NCBI GenBank assembly: GCA_023953845.1
Contig: JAMLJC010000002.1
Location: 62,001 to 126,000, forward strand
Length of the DNA stretch: 64,000 bases
Reading direction: 5' to 3'
Source: Rhizobiaceae bacterium
GTDB lineage: Bacteria > Pseudomonadota > Alphaproteobacteria > Rhizobiales > Rhizobiaceae
The notes beneath the pieces were generated by a model that saw only the letters and a list, made by a program, of their open reading frames with translations, ran no database searches and was not told the origin of the DNA. How positions within the stretch are numbered: position 1 is the stretch's first letter; each line of letters starts with the position of its first letter. Made by a program: the position numbers and the translations under genes. Below are positions 26,074 to 35,797 of this stretch, piece by piece.

Positions 26074-28017
26074 ATGGAGCGCCGTCTCGCAGCCATTCTT
26101 TTCGCCGACGTGGTCGGTTACAGCCGGCTCATGGAGGCAAGCGAAGCCGCGACGCTGGCGGCAATAAGAACACGCCACAAGGAAATCGTGGTCCCAGTGG
26201 TCGCCGGCCACAAGGGGCGGATTGTCAAGCTGATGGGCGATGGGATGCTGCTGGAGTTTCCCAGCTCCGTCAGCGCGGTTGAGTGCGCCATTGAACTACA
26301 GGTCGCGATGGCCAAGGCGAACAAAGGAGTGGCGCCCGATCGGCAGGTGCTCTACCGCATGGGCATAAACATGGGTGACGTCATCGTCCAGGACGATGAT
26401 CTTTATGGCGACGGCGTCAACATCGCCGCGCGTCTGGAAAACCAGGCCGACCCCGGCGGCATTGTGATCTCCGATACGGTGTACGGGCAGGTCCGCAGCA
26501 GGGACGAGTTCCGTTTCAGCGACCTGGGGGAGCGTACGTTGAAGAACATCGCCCGGCCGCTGCGAGTCTACAGCGTATCGGGGGCGCGGTCGGCAGGTGC
26601 GACGGACGACGCTACGGCCATTTCGAAGCCCGGCATTCCGATTGTCGTGCTGCCATTTGCCAATGTCAGCGGAGATCCGGAGCAGGAATATTTCAGCGAC
26701 GGCATAACCGATGACATCATCACAGACCTGTCGAAGATATCGGCCCTCAACGTGCTCTCGCGCAGCACCGCCTTCACCTTCAAGGGCGGCGCGATCAACA
26801 TCAACCGGATCGCGAAGGACCTCAAGGTCTCCTATGTCGTCGAAGGCACCGTGCGCAAATCCGGCGGCCGCGTGCGCATCGGCGCGCAGCTTATCGACGC
26901 GGTGCGCGACACCCATATCTGGGCGGAACGTTACGATCGCGAATTCAGCGACGTGTTCGCGCTCCAGGACGAGTTGTCCCGTGCGATCGTGTCAGCGCTG
27001 AAGGTCCGCCTTCTGCCGCAGGAGCGGCAGGCGATCGAGACACGTTCGACTTATGACAGCGAGGCGTATCGGCTCTATCTGATGGGCCGTCAGTATTTCG
27101 AACTGCGCGGCGCGCGGAATTATGAGATCGCATTGCGGTTCTGCCGCCGGGCGCTTCAGGCCGATCCCGACTATGCCCGCGCCTGGGCGCTGTCGGCGCT
27201 CTGCCTGTCCTATCTGAGCTTCAGCGGACAGACCTCGGATTCCGGCTTCGAAGCGGCGCGAAAGGCGTTGACCCTCGATCCGACGCTTGCCGAGGCGCAT
27301 TCCGCCATGGGGCGCATTCTCGCCGAGCAGGGGCGGTTCGAGGAGGCGCTCGTCGCGCACCGGGAATCGCTGCGCCTCGACGCCAATTCCTTCGATGTGC
27401 ACCAGAACCTCGGAACGACCTGCATCGAGTTCGGATTGCTCGATGAGACGATCTGGCATCTCGACCTGGCGTCGCGGTTGTCGGAGACGGACTACACCGC
27501 ACTCAATCTGATGGCGCTGGCGCTGCGTTCGGCCGGCAGGCATGAAGAGTTCGTCACTACGACCTATCGCGCGCTCGAGCGTATAGAGAAATCCGTGCTG
27601 AAACATCCAGACAATACGAACTCACTGGCGCATGGGGCGCTTGCACTCGCGCGTGTCGGCGAAAAGGAACGCGCCAGCGAATGGATCGACCGGGCGATGA
27701 TCATCGAGTCGAACGACACCACAGATCAATATAATATGGCCTGCGCATTGGCGCAGATCGGCGACTTCGACGCTGCAATGGATCTGCTCGAAGCATGTGT
27801 CCCGAAAATGCCAGCGGAGTTCGTGCTTTGGTTACCCAAGGATTTCGATCTCGCGCCGATCCGCGATCATCCCCGCTATGCGCAGCTTGTTTCAGATTGC
27901 GAGGCGCGATTGGTCCACTGCTCAATGGAATCGGATCCCCAGCGAACGAAGACGCGTTCGCGGGCAGCGGTCGACCCGATCGGCATCGACAGCGTGAAGG
28001 TGGAGCGTGCCGGATAA
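26074..28017 (+). CDS. Class III adenylate/guanylate cyclase with TolB-like and TPR domains
   Basis: 647-aa multidomain protein. Residues 1-170 form a class III cyclase domain (RRLAAILFADVVGYSRLM, KLMGDGMLLEF, DLYGDGVNIAARLE). Next comes a TolB-N-like domain (VVLPFANVSGDPEQEYFSDG through YDREFSDVFALQDEL), then C-terminal tetratricopeptide repeats with TPR-like Ala/Leu/Tyr spacing. This architecture is abundant in Rhizobiales. ATG at 26074 follows GGAGAGG; the frame is open further upstream but without similarity. Both metal-binding Asp residues (FADVVG and MGDGM) are present, so it may be active. The gene stands alone between two operons. Confidence 0.87.
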   Translation: MERRLAAILFADVVGYSRLMEASEAATLAAIRTRHKEIVVPVVAGHKGRIVKLMGDGMLLEFPSSVSAVECAIELQVAMAKANKGVAPDRQVLYRMGINMGDVIVQDDDLYGDGVNIAARLENQADPGGIVISDTVYGQVRSRDEFRFSDLGERTLKNIARPLRVYSVSGARSAGATDDATAISKPGIPIVVLPFANVSGDPEQEYFSDGITDDIITDLSKISALNVLSRSTAFTFKGGAININRIAKDLKVSYVVEGTVRKSGGRVRIGAQLIDAVRDTHIWAERYDREFSDVFALQDELSRAIVSALKVRLLPQERQAIETRSTYDSEAYRLYLMGRQYFELRGARNYEIALRFCRRALQADPDYARAWALSALCLSYLSFSGQTSDSGFEAARKALTLDPTLAEAHSAMGRILAEQGRFEEALVAHRESLRLDANSFDVHQNLGTTCIEFGLLDETIWHLDLASRLSETDYTALNLMALALRSAGRHEEFVTTTYRALERIEKSVLKHPDNTNSLAHGALALARVGEKERASEWIDRAMIIESNDTTDQYNMACALAQIGDFDAAMDLLEACVPKMPAEFVLWLPKDFDLAPIRDHPRYAQLVSDCEARLVHCSMESDPQRTKTRSRAAVDPIGIDSVKVERAG

Positions 28018-28043
28018 TTGGCTCGTATGGACAGAGATAGTCC

Positions 28044-28793
28044 TCAACCAAAGTCACGTACGATCGGACTCTCCATCGCGTTTCGGAAGTCGACGAAGAA
28101 GCCGGTTTCCTCCAGCGTGAAGGCCGCTGCTGACGAGGTCGATCCGGTTTCAAGCGCATGCTTCACGCGGGCCAGCAATTCCACGCCGTCCAGCATCTTT
28201 TGGTTTACCCGGTTTCGCAAGATCCGCTCGCGGCTTTCGGCGCTGACGGCACCAGCCGAACGGGCATTGTAGGCATCGATGACGCGGCCCAGATCGCGGC
28301 GCGCGTAGAACGTCGCGGCAGCGATGCCGGCGATCCGGGTAGCGGTTTCGTCGCTGATCAGCGAGCATGCGACCGCGTTGGCCAGCGTATAGCGGATGTT
28401 CACCAGCGCTTCCGACAGATGGGGGAAATCCAGTTCGGCGGGGCCGTGTTCGATAGCAACCTCGTCATCACGCGTCAGCCGCCCTGTGGCGAAGTCACGG
28501 AAGATCGCGCCGATGCCGATCATGCCGAATGAGTGCAACTCGGCGGCGCGCAGCGCGCCCATGCTTGCCGCGCCGTATACCGCGCAGCCGCGCGTCATCG
28601 CCCACAATATTTCCTTGTGCAGGACCGAGGGCACGGTCTTGAAGCAACCGTCGACCAGACCGATCAGCCGCGTGCCTGCCAAAGCGGCGCGGTAGATATC
28701 GCCGCGCCGGGCCGGCGGACGCCAGTCGAACGCCTCATCACGCGGTATCGATCGCAATGTCGGACCGGCAAAGATCACTGGTTTCATCGCCAT
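28044..28793 (-). CDS. tfuA: TfuA-like protein (YcaO partner)
   Basis: 249-aa TfuA-domain protein. The N-terminal KPVIFAGPTLRS, then GDIYRAA, GLVDGCF and the family landmark VYGAASMGALRAAELHSFGM are all present. TfuA proteins act with YcaO enzymes; in methanogens the pair installs a thioglycine, and tfuA is needed for trifolitoxin production in Rhizobium. The ATG at 28793 follows GGAG and overlaps the YcaO stop by 10 bp, showing tight coupling. It is the last gene of a three-gene operon. Confidence 0.9.
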   Translation of the reverse strand: MAMKPVIFAGPTLRSIPRDEAFDWRPPARRGDIYRAALAGTRLIGLVDGCFKTVPSVLHKEILWAMTRGCAVYGAASMGALRAAELHSFGMIGIGAIFRDFATGRLTRDDEVAIEHGPAELDFPHLSEALVNIRYTLANAVACSLISDETATRIAGIAAATFYARRDLGRVIDAYNARSAGAVSAESRERILRNRVNQKMLDGVELLARVKHALETGSTSSAAAFTLEETGFFVDFRNAMESPIVRDFG

Positions 28794-29974
28794 GCTCCGG
28801 CGGATTGCGCCCGCTTGCCTGGACTGTAGTGGCGAGCGTACGGGAAGGTCTCGAGGCCGGGCACGACGACCCTTGCGAAGGCCAGTTGTGGAGAACGGCT
28901 TTTCAGATCCACAGCGATTGCTTGAGCAAAGCCCGCCGCCGTCAGCCGGTCGAGCAGCCAGACGAGCATCTCCGCCGAAGACCTGCCGGCGCACGCGACT
29001 TCGACAAGTGGGACCTCGCTCGAGCCGAACGGCAATGGCGCGGTCGAGCAGTAATGGCGCGGGCGTAGATCGTCGCGAGCGCCCGAAATCAGCAGAGCAC
29101 GGGTCTGTATCGCCTCAAAAAGCGCGCCTTTCAACGCGATGGCGGGAATTGGATGGCAACCTGCGCCATCCGTCGCGATGGCTATGTTCAGGGGACCGTT
29201 TCCGCGCTCGACCAGCCGACAATAGAAGCAGGGAACCCCAATCTCCGTCGTGATGTCCCACGTGATGACGTCTACGCCGAAACTGAGGCAGTTGCTGCGA
29301 AAGATCAGCGCGTCCGCATCGTCTACGGTGCTCCAGTCGATTCGCGCAAAGCGATCCTTTTGCGACGCATGGAACACCGCGACCGCATCGCCCTCGATGA
29401 CCTCGCACAATCCATGCAGCACCGCTTCGGTCATGTCGGCGCCGCCGCCGAGGCCATTGCTGGATATGACATAGCCGTCATTGCTCCGCTCCGTTTCGAC
29501 GCGAAAATCAGTGTGAACGAGGCCAAAGGGCACGGCAGCCAGCGATCCGGAGATCAGTTCGCAGCCAACCGTCATCGCAAGCGAAGGCCAGGGCCTGGTC
29601 GGTCGCCGGGCATCGGCGGCACGCGGCAATGCAGACAGATCCGGCACGATGCAGCCGCCGGGAAGATCGGAGAAAGGCACCCGATCGGAGAATATCTCGG
29701 CATGGAAAATCTCCAGGCCCTCCATCAATCCGGAGACCCGAGCTTCAGCCAGAGTTGCACCCTTACCGGATGCGATGCTGAGGGCGCGCGAGTTTGGGCG
29801 GATGACCGAGACCACGTTGAGCCCGATTTCGTCCAGCCCGCTGATGTCGGCCACCCGCGTGATGCCCGCCTGCCGCTCCAATGCGCGGCATGCCGCCAGC
29901 GTATCGTCGAGGGACGCAGCGGCCGATGCTCGTCGTGACGTAAAGACCGACGCGGCACTATCTCGGACGATCAT
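28784..29974 (-). CDS. YcaO-domain ATP-dependent amide-activating enzyme
   Basis: 396-aa YcaO protein. The ATP-site landmarks are SIASGKGATLAEARVSGLMEGLE (about residues 66-88) and GYVISSNGLGGGADMTEAVLHGLCEVIEGD (about 168-196), the latter with the conserved Glu residues that bind Mg. YcaO enzymes phosphorylate a peptide backbone amide to make azolines, amidines or thioamides; together with TfuA, thioamide formation is the best precedent. ATG at 29974 is chosen because it gives the usual N-terminal length; GTG at 29995 is an alternative. The upstream frame overlaps the 234-aa protein. Confidence 0.9.
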   Translation of the reverse strand: MIVRDSAASVFTSRRASAAASLDDTLAACRALERQAGITRVADISGLDEIGLNVVSVIRPNSRALSIASGKGATLAEARVSGLMEGLEIFHAEIFSDRVPFSDLPGGCIVPDLSALPRAADARRPTRPWPSLAMTVGCELISGSLAAVPFGLVHTDFRVETERSNDGYVISSNGLGGGADMTEAVLHGLCEVIEGDAVAVFHASQKDRFARIDWSTVDDADALIFRSNCLSFGVDVITWDITTEIGVPCFYCRLVERGNGPLNIAIATDGAGCHPIPAIALKGALFEAIQTRALLISGARDDLRPRHYCSTAPLPFGSSEVPLVEVACAGRSSAEMLVWLLDRLTAAGFAQAIAVDLKSRSPQLAFARVVVPGLETFPYARHYSPGKRAQSAGAWR

Positions 29975-30002
29975 CGCCGAAGCCGCCGCAATCACCAACC
30001 CG

Positions 30003-30707
30003 TCAGTTGCGGCCCATAATGACCATGCCGCCGCCGATCTCGACCGGCTCATAGATGGACGCCGCCTTGTCCCCGCCAAAACGCAGTTGGACCGCTCCGG
30101 CCACGTTAATGACGTTACTCCGGACGGCGTTCAGCGCCTTGCTGATTTCCTGATCGACGAGGGCCCATCTTCGGTCATCGAGGTTACGGTCAAACCCCAC
30201 CAGCGCAATTCCCGGAATTGCATAAAGCCGCTTGTCCCCCTTGCCGCCGGCGGCGATCGGCGTCATCTCGACCTGGACGAACAGCGCGCCGTTCAGAATC
30301 CACTTCTCATCGTCGGTGAGCTCTTCGCCAAAGAAGTAGTTGCGCAGCGCCGCGCGAAACCGCAACAAATCGTTATCAGAAGACGCGATCGCGTTGAGCT
30401 TGGCATTTGCCAGCGCGTCGGGTTCCACGGCGACGGGTTGGTAGTCCCGAACAAAATCGCTGAAAGCCTTGCAATCCTCCTGGAGGACGCCCCCGCTCAC
30501 ATTAGGTGCCTCGCCCGCTTTAAGTTTCTCCCTGGCCTTATCGCTGTTTTGGAAGAAGAACGTCATGTCCTTCAGAGAAGTTGGTTTGTTCTGGGTGATC
30601 CATCTCTGGTATCGAACGTAAAAGTCTTCGTTTCCTTCCTCTATCCAAACGCTGGCCTGTGGGTCAGCCGTATATATTGCGCAGAAATTGGGATCACCAG
30701 CAGACAT
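30003..30707 (-). CDS. Uncharacterised 234-aa protein heading the YcaO-TfuA operon
   Basis: Soluble, acidic-looking 234-residue protein with no signal peptide, membrane segment or recognised domain. It has a strong GGGAGGG site 8 bases before the ATG. Visible features: an aromatic N-terminal part (SVWIEEGNEDFYVRYQRWI), two cysteines, and a Gly-rich C-terminal end EPVEIGGGMVIMGRN. It ends about 28 bp before the YcaO start. Its position makes it the prime candidate for the substrate or a partner of YcaO-TfuA, but it is far longer than most peptide precursors, so this is a hypothesis. Confidence 0.75.
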   Translation of the reverse strand: MSAGDPNFCAIYTADPQASVWIEEGNEDFYVRYQRWITQNKPTSLKDMTFFFQNSDKAREKLKAGEAPNVSGGVLQEDCKAFSDFVRDYQPVAVEPDALANAKLNAIASSDNDLLRFRAALRNYFFGEELTDDEKWILNGALFVQVEMTPIAAGGKGDKRLYAIPGIALVGFDRNLDDRRWALVDQEISKALNAVRSNVINVAGAVQLRFGGDKAASIYEPVEIGGGMVIMGRN

Positions 30708-31093
30708 GCTAACCCTCCCTCGGAAACAATACTTGACTGTACTATTATCTTTTCCGTTCGAATTTGAATTGAATGCGCTTAACTGGTAATTGTAACTGGT
30801 TTTTTCGGAGTTGGAAAGGCTGTGCCGTTACCGGGGAGCAGGTCAGTCTGAAATTCGGAGGCGGGCATGGATATCGCCCGCCACTTTATCGCGGAGACAC
30901 TGTGATGCCAGTCGCGCTCGTCAGTCGACTGATCATTACAATCGATCCTTCATATGAATTCATCGCCGCGTTTTGCAGGGACCGCGAACGATCGGCCTCC
31001 CGGCTTCCTTTACGTCGGGCAGCGCAACAATGTTTGCGATCTCGCGCCAGTGCATCCGGCGGGTCTATAGCGGGCTAGGCCCTCTCCGACGAC
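30708..31093. other. 386-bp AT-richer region without a gene
   Basis: Region upstream of the YcaO operon, noticeably lower in GC than its neighbours, presumably with the operon promoter. It ends at the remnant of an oxidase gene. Short open frames here have no recognised similarity. Confidence 0.45.
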
Positions 31094-31236
31094 CTATTCA
31101 GGTCGGATGTTCTGGTTGATCCTGAAGAGATTGGCAGGGTCGAACTTGCGCTTCAGCTCAACAAGGCGCGGATAGTTGTTGCCATAGGTGGCGCGCAGCC
31201 GCGCATCGCCTTCATCATCCATCATGAAGTTCGGGT
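31094..31236 (-). pseudogene. C-terminal tail of a berberine-bridge-type FAD oxidase
   Basis: About 47 residues match the BBE domain that closes FAD-linked oxidases: YPNFMMDDEGDARLRATYG, then NYPRLVELKRKFDPANLFRINQNI. The rest of the gene is missing. At about 31236 the similarity ends and that of an oppositely oriented LivF begins, so this is a rearrangement junction. Confidence 0.8.
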
Positions 31237-31903
31237 AACCGCGCTGAGGAACGTCTCGATGGAGGTGGCCCAACACGACGTCGTGGCCCTGCTCGGCTCC
31301 AACGGCGCGGGAAAGTCGACGCTCCTGTCCGCTATAATGGGCGTTATGGAGGGTATCGTCGAAGGCTCTATCCTACTCGACGGCGTCGACATCACATCGC
31401 AGCCGAGCGAAAGGATCGTCGGCCTCGGCCTGGCGCTCGTTCCGGAAGGTCGCGATCTCTTCGGCGATCTCACTGTCGAGGAAAACTTGTCGATTGGTGC
31501 CTATCTCCGGCGAGACAAGGCGGCCATCGCGGCAGATCTCGAGGACGTTTTCGCGCTGTTTCCGCGGCTGATGGAGCGGCGCAAGCAGGTGTCAGCGACG
31601 CTGTCGGGTGGAGAGCAGCAGATGGTGGCGATCGGCCGGGCGCTGATGTCACGGCCCCGGATTCTGCTGCTCGACGAGCCGTGCCTCGGCTTGGCGCCGA
31701 TCTTCGTGATCGAAATCATGCGCTACATCAAGCGCATCAACGAGAAGGGCACGACGATCTTACTGATCGAGCAGAACGTTCGTCAGGCCCTGTCCGTCGT
31801 ATCCAGAGCATATGTCCTGGAGAAAGGGACGATACGCATATCCGGAACTGCCGAAGAACTCAGGAGTCATGGGGACGTATCTTCTGCATATCTGGGATCG
31901 TAG
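31237..31903 (+). pseudogene. livF: Branched-chain amino acid ABC transporter ATPase LivF, 5'-truncated
   Basis: Walker A LLGSNGAGKST, signature LSGGEQQMVAIGRAL, Walker B ILLLDEPCLGLAP and switch His-equivalent region LLIEQNVRQAL are intact over 214 residues from ATG 31259. Codons just upstream still read ALRNVSMEVAQHDVV, the normal LivF sequence, but about the first 20 residues (through the first strands) are replaced by the oxidase tail. Without the N-terminal adenine-stacking aromatic the protein may not function, although a start at 31259 could give a shortened product. No livG, livH or livM is present here. Confidence 0.75.
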
Positions 31904-31925
31904 CTTTATTATTGGAGGAGAAGAC

Positions 31926-33080
31926 GTGAGAAACAAGATATTATTATCTGCACTAGCGTTGTTTTGCACCAGTGCGCTCGCCGTGCAAACGCATGCCGAG
32001 GACGGTGTCACCGACACCGAGGTCACCATCGGCTCGTATCTGCCGCTACAAAGCCCGCTCGCGGCCGCGGCAACCCAGTATCGGGACGGGCTCAAGGCCT
32101 ATTTCGACTGGGTAAACGACAATGGCGGCGTCAACGGCCGCAAGATCAACTGGATCGTCGAGAACGATTCCTACAATCCGCAGCAATCGGTCGCGGTCGT
32201 CAAGAAGCTGGTTGACCGGGACGGCGTATTGGCAATCGTGGGAACCTTGGGAACCAGCAACAACCTCGCCACGCTCGCCTTCCTCAGGCAGCGCGGCGTG
32301 CCCCTCATCGGACCAATGGGAAGTGGGCCGGAACTTGGTTCTCCGACCGACGAAGTCGTGTTTCCAATCGCCCCGTTGGGCACCCTGCACGGAACGTCGC
32401 TCACAGAGTTCGCGGATAAGGACTTGAAGGCCAAGACGATAGCCATCTTCTATCAGGATGATCAGCTCGGCGAGGAAATCTCGAAGGGTGTGGAAGACTA
32501 CGTGGCCAAGAGTGACATTAAGATCGTGGCGCGTGCTGCTTATCTGCCCTCCGACGTGGACGTCAGCGTCCAAGCTCTGACCCTGAAAGAAGCCAATCCG
32601 GACGCGGTGATCCTGGCATCCATTCCAAAGCACGGCGCGCTGTTCATGGTCGAGGCGGCGAAGCTGGGCTGGAAGCCGCATTTCCTATCGACCGAGGTGA
32701 TGGCCGACAAGGTTGTGAAGGATCTGGCCGGCGCCGCCGTGGATGGCCTCTACGTGAACCTTTACGCCGCGCTCGAGATGATGGAGAGCAAGGAGGTTGC
32801 CGAGGCCACCAAGATGATAGAGAAGTACACACCCGAGACTCCGCCCGGATATTGGTCTTTCGTCGGCATGTCGGGTGCCAAAATCTTCGTGGAGGGCCTC
32901 AAGAAGGCCGGAGCCGATCTCACTCGCAAGAGTCTTGCTGACACACTGAACTCTATGGGCAAGGTCGAGACAGGGCTCATTCCGCCCGTCACCTACCAAG
33001 CCGGCCAGCGGTTCGGACCAACCACGGTCGGTTATGCTCAATGGCGCAACGGCCAGGTGGAGATCGTCCGTCCCTGGTAG
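31926..33080 (+). CDS. ABC transporter substrate-binding protein (LivK/amide-urea type)
   Basis: 384-aa periplasmic binding protein. GTG at 31926 follows GGAGGAGAAG; a signal peptide (KILLSALALFCTSALAVQTHA) leads to the mature domain TDTEVTIGSYLPLQSPLAAAA, characteristic of Leu/Ile/Val and aromatic-acid binding proteins. Further landmarks: NDNGGVNGRKINWIVENDSYNP and GVLAIVGTLGTSNNLAT. It follows the truncated livF by 22 bp. It is intact, but its membrane partners are not in the window. A stem-loop follows the stop. Confidence 0.9.
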   Translation: MRNKILLSALALFCTSALAVQTHAEDGVTDTEVTIGSYLPLQSPLAAAATQYRDGLKAYFDWVNDNGGVNGRKINWIVENDSYNPQQSVAVVKKLVDRDGVLAIVGTLGTSNNLATLAFLRQRGVPLIGPMGSGPELGSPTDEVVFPIAPLGTLHGTSLTEFADKDLKAKTIAIFYQDDQLGEEISKGVEDYVAKSDIKIVARAAYLPSDVDVSVQALTLKEANPDAVILASIPKHGALFMVEAAKLGWKPHFLSTEVMADKVVKDLAGAAVDGLYVNLYAALEMMESKEVAEATKMIEKYTPETPPGYWSFVGMSGAKIFVEGLKKAGADLTRKSLADTLNSMGKVETGLIPPVTYQAGQRFGPTTVGYAQWRNGQVEIVRPW

Positions 33081-33090
33081 ACGCAATGAG

Positions 33091-33121
33091 CCGGCCCGGA
33101 AGAACCTCGTCTCTGGGCCGG
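33091..33121 (+). terminator. Stem-loop after the LivK-type gene
   Basis: CCGGCCC at 33091-33097 pairs with GGGCCGG at 33115-33121 (7 bp, 17-base loop), 10 bases after the stop. Only a short T-rich tail follows, so rho-independent termination is plausible but not certain. Confidence 0.5.
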
Positions 33122-33167
33122 TCTTCGGTTTACCTTCCGGCAGCCACGACTGCAGACGGGAATCGCG

Positions 33168-34067
33168 ATGAGAACTCTCGAAATCGGCAAGTTCACGGTC
33201 GACAGCATCGTTGAGCTCGAACGCGTGCCGCGGGCGCCGGAGTGGCTGTTCCCGAACGTCACGCGTGAGATGGTGGAGCAACACAAGAAGAAGCTCGGCG
33301 CAAACTTCGTCAACCAGAGAACGAACGAGCTCTACTTGTGCTTCCAGAGCTTCCTAATACGGGCGCACGGAAAGAACATTCTGGTCGATTCTTGCAACGG
33401 CAACCACAAGTCGAGGAAAACTATCCCATTTCTCGATCAACTCGACAGCCTTGCCTATCTCAGCAATCTGGCCAGGCTGGGCTTAAAGCCGGACGACATC
33501 GATCTAGTGTGTTGCACGCACCTACACACGGACCACGTTGGCTGGAACACCCGGCTGGACAATGGGCGCTGGGTTCCGACCTTTCCCAATGCCAAATATC
33601 TGATGTCGGCCAGGGAGTTCGATTATTTCAAGCGCCAGAATGCCGAGGATCCGGAGAAGCCGGCGAATCACGGGGCCTTCAATGACAGCGTGCTGCCCGT
33701 TCACGACGCCGGGCTAGCGCAACTGGTGGAACTTGCAGAAGACAAGAGCGTGCTACTGGACGAGGGCATCGAGCTCCAAGCAGCGCACGGACACTCCGTC
33801 GGCCACATGGCCATGAGGCTCGCATCGCAGGGCGCGTCAGCAATCTTGTGCGGCGACGCCATTCATAGTCCCATCCAGTTCCTGGAACCACAGCTTTACA
33901 ACATGGCCGATCTGTTCCCCGAGCAGGCGCGACAGACGCGCCACCGCATCCTGTCGGATTGCGCGGCCAATGGTTCCTTCCTGCTTCCGGCCCATTTCCC
34001 TTCGCCTACCGCAGCGTTGATCGAGGCATGTGACAATGGCTTCGCCTGCCGGTTCGTGGGAGAATAG
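33168..34067 (+). CDS. MBL-fold metallohydrolase (quorum-quenching-lactonase-like)
   Basis: 299-aa metallo-beta-lactamase-fold enzyme. The metal motif THLHTDHVGW (HxHxDH) is at about residues 118-127, with further ligands in AHGHSVGHMAMRL (His), CGDAIHSPIQ (Asp) and PAHFPSP (His). Proteins of this group hydrolyse esters, lactones or related substrates; the exact one is not apparent. It lies between the LivK-type gene and a convergent MarR gene. Confidence 0.88.
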   Translation: MRTLEIGKFTVDSIVELERVPRAPEWLFPNVTREMVEQHKKKLGANFVNQRTNELYLCFQSFLIRAHGKNILVDSCNGNHKSRKTIPFLDQLDSLAYLSNLARLGLKPDDIDLVCCTHLHTDHVGWNTRLDNGRWVPTFPNAKYLMSAREFDYFKRQNAEDPEKPANHGAFNDSVLPVHDAGLAQLVELAEDKSVLLDEGIELQAAHGHSVGHMAMRLASQGASAILCGDAIHSPIQFLEPQLYNMADLFPEQARQTRHRILSDCAANGSFLLPAHFPSPTAALIEACDNGFACRFVGE

Positions 34068-34154
34068 CTTTGGTCCCTGAACGCCTCTGCCGTCGAAGCT
34101 AAGACACGTCCAAGCCGCCGATGGCGGATGCTTGAGCAACTCAGCGGCTCAAGA

Positions 34155-34628
34155 CTAGCGGCGCCAGATGTCCCGGTCACGCTCGAAATTGAGTTTCGCC
34201 TCGTGGGCCGAAACGACCTTATCGACGATCGTCATCAGCAACTCGCGCTCGCGGGCCGTTAGCGGCCCGAGAAGCTTCGTACGCGCCTCCTCGACGAAGG
34301 GGCGTGCCGCTTCCAGCAATCGGTCTCCCGCCTCGCTCAAGGCCACGTTTCGTGTGCGTCTGTCGTGCTCGCCGATGGTGCGCACGATGAGCTTCTTGGC
34401 CTCGAGACGCTCAACGATGTCTCGTACCGTAGAGGTGTCGAGAACGGAGATTTTCGCGATGGAGATCTGATCAATACCTCCTTTTGCCTTAACGACATTC
34501 AGTATCGTGTATTGCAGAGGGGTAAGCTCAAACTCCTTGAGGCTTCTGATATAGAGCGCCATGGCAACCTGCTGCAGGCGGCGTATCATGAATCCAGGGT
34601 TCTTCTCATAAGCAAGATCAAGATTCAT
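34155..34628 (-). CDS. MarR-family transcriptional regulator
   Basis: 157-aa regulator with a MarR winged helix: LTPLQYTILNVVKAKGGIDQ, the recognition helix VLDTSTVRDIVERLEAKKLI and the wing RTIGEHDRRTRNVALSEAG. It is convergent with the MBL hydrolase gene. The 294 bp upstream contains no gene. It may control the neighbouring hydrolase and transporter genes, which is inferred from location only. Confidence 0.9.
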   Translation of the reverse strand: MNLDLAYEKNPGFMIRRLQQVAMALYIRSLKEFELTPLQYTILNVVKAKGGIDQISIAKISVLDTSTVRDIVERLEAKKLIVRTIGEHDRRTRNVALSEAGDRLLEAARPFVEEARTKLLGPLTARERELLMTIVDKVVSAHEAKLNFERDRDIWRR

Positions 34629-34922
34629 GGGTTTCGTTGCAGTTCCCGTTTATGAAACTAAGATCGTGAGTATGCCCGACCAGCGTAGGCTTATAAAGGG
34701 AGGCCGCAACGAATTCCTGCCTGATTGTCGTTTGCAGTCCGGGGGGACTCGCACGCAGATGCTACGCCCTTTTTGATAATAGCCACCCCGCGCGAGAGCG
34801 AGGCTGCTCATGTCCTGTCTGGCAGGTATGCTGGCCACCCCACCCCTCCCGACTTTATCGTCGGGGCGGTGTACGCGCGCGACCGCCTGATACTCGCGAT
34901 CTTAGCCTGATCGCGCAATCGG

Positions 34923-35797
34923 TTGACGTTTGCCGGATTAACGCGTGGTAATCTCCGGACTGGAGAGGGGCTCGTCTTTGCAAATCCGGCTTGGCCAGAA
35001 GTACAGCATCTCACCCATAGCTGGACGTGCGCCTGCCACAGTCCGCAAACGCAGCAGTTGCTGAAGCATATCGACAGAGGCCTGTCGCGCCGTTCGGTTC
35101 TGAAAGGGATCGCGGCGAGCCTTGCCGCCCCGACTCTCGGCATTGCCGGTCCGGCCTTTGCGCAAAGCCCTCTAAAGCCGATCCTGCTCACGAACGTGCG
35201 TATCTTCGACGGAACAGGCAGCGAGCTTGTCGAAGACCAGGACGTGCTGGTCGAGGGCAACATGATCAAGGCGCTGATCGCTGGCGCCGAGACGGTCGCC
35301 GATGCGGATGTGATCGACTGCGGTGGACGGACACTGATGCCCGGCATGATCGACGCGCACTGGCATTCGATCCTTGCCGGCATCTCCCAAGGTGGCGGCG
35401 ATGACCGCCGACATATACCCTATGTCCATCTTGGTCGCCGCCCAGGAAGCCGAGCGCACCGTGCTTCGCGGCTTTACGATGGTTCGCGACGTCGGCGGTC
35501 CGGCTATTCGCCCTGAAGCGCGCCATCGACGAGGGGCGCATCGCGGGGCCGCGCATCTATCCATCTGGCGCCATGATCTCGCAAACTTCCGGACATGGTG
35601 ACTTCCGCATGCGGATGGAAGTGCCGCGGACCCTGCAAAGCGATCTCAGCGTGGCGGAGCAGGCGGGTGCCTATGCGGACATGCTGGTGGTCGACGGCAA
35701 TCCGTTTGAGGACATTTCGCTGATCGTAGATCCCGACCGGACCATGAAGATCATCATGAAGGATGGGCGCATTCACAAGAACACGCGTGCAGCTTGA
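34923..35797 (+). pseudogene. Amidohydrolase with Tat signal, frameshifted and internally deleted
   Basis: N-terminal part reads LSRRSVLKGIAASLAAP, a twin-arginine signal, then LLTNVRIFDGTGSELVEDQD and DAHWHS, the first metal motif of imidazolonepropionase-like amidohydrolases. After about 35395 the sense moves to another frame (AAQEAERTVLRGFTMVRDVGGPA) and near 35505 to a third (GRIAGPRIYPSGAMISQTSGHGD). The middle with the remaining ligands is missing; the text jumps to the C-terminal GAYADMLVVDGNPFEDI. Two frameshifts plus a deletion make this a clear pseudogene. Confidence 0.82.
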
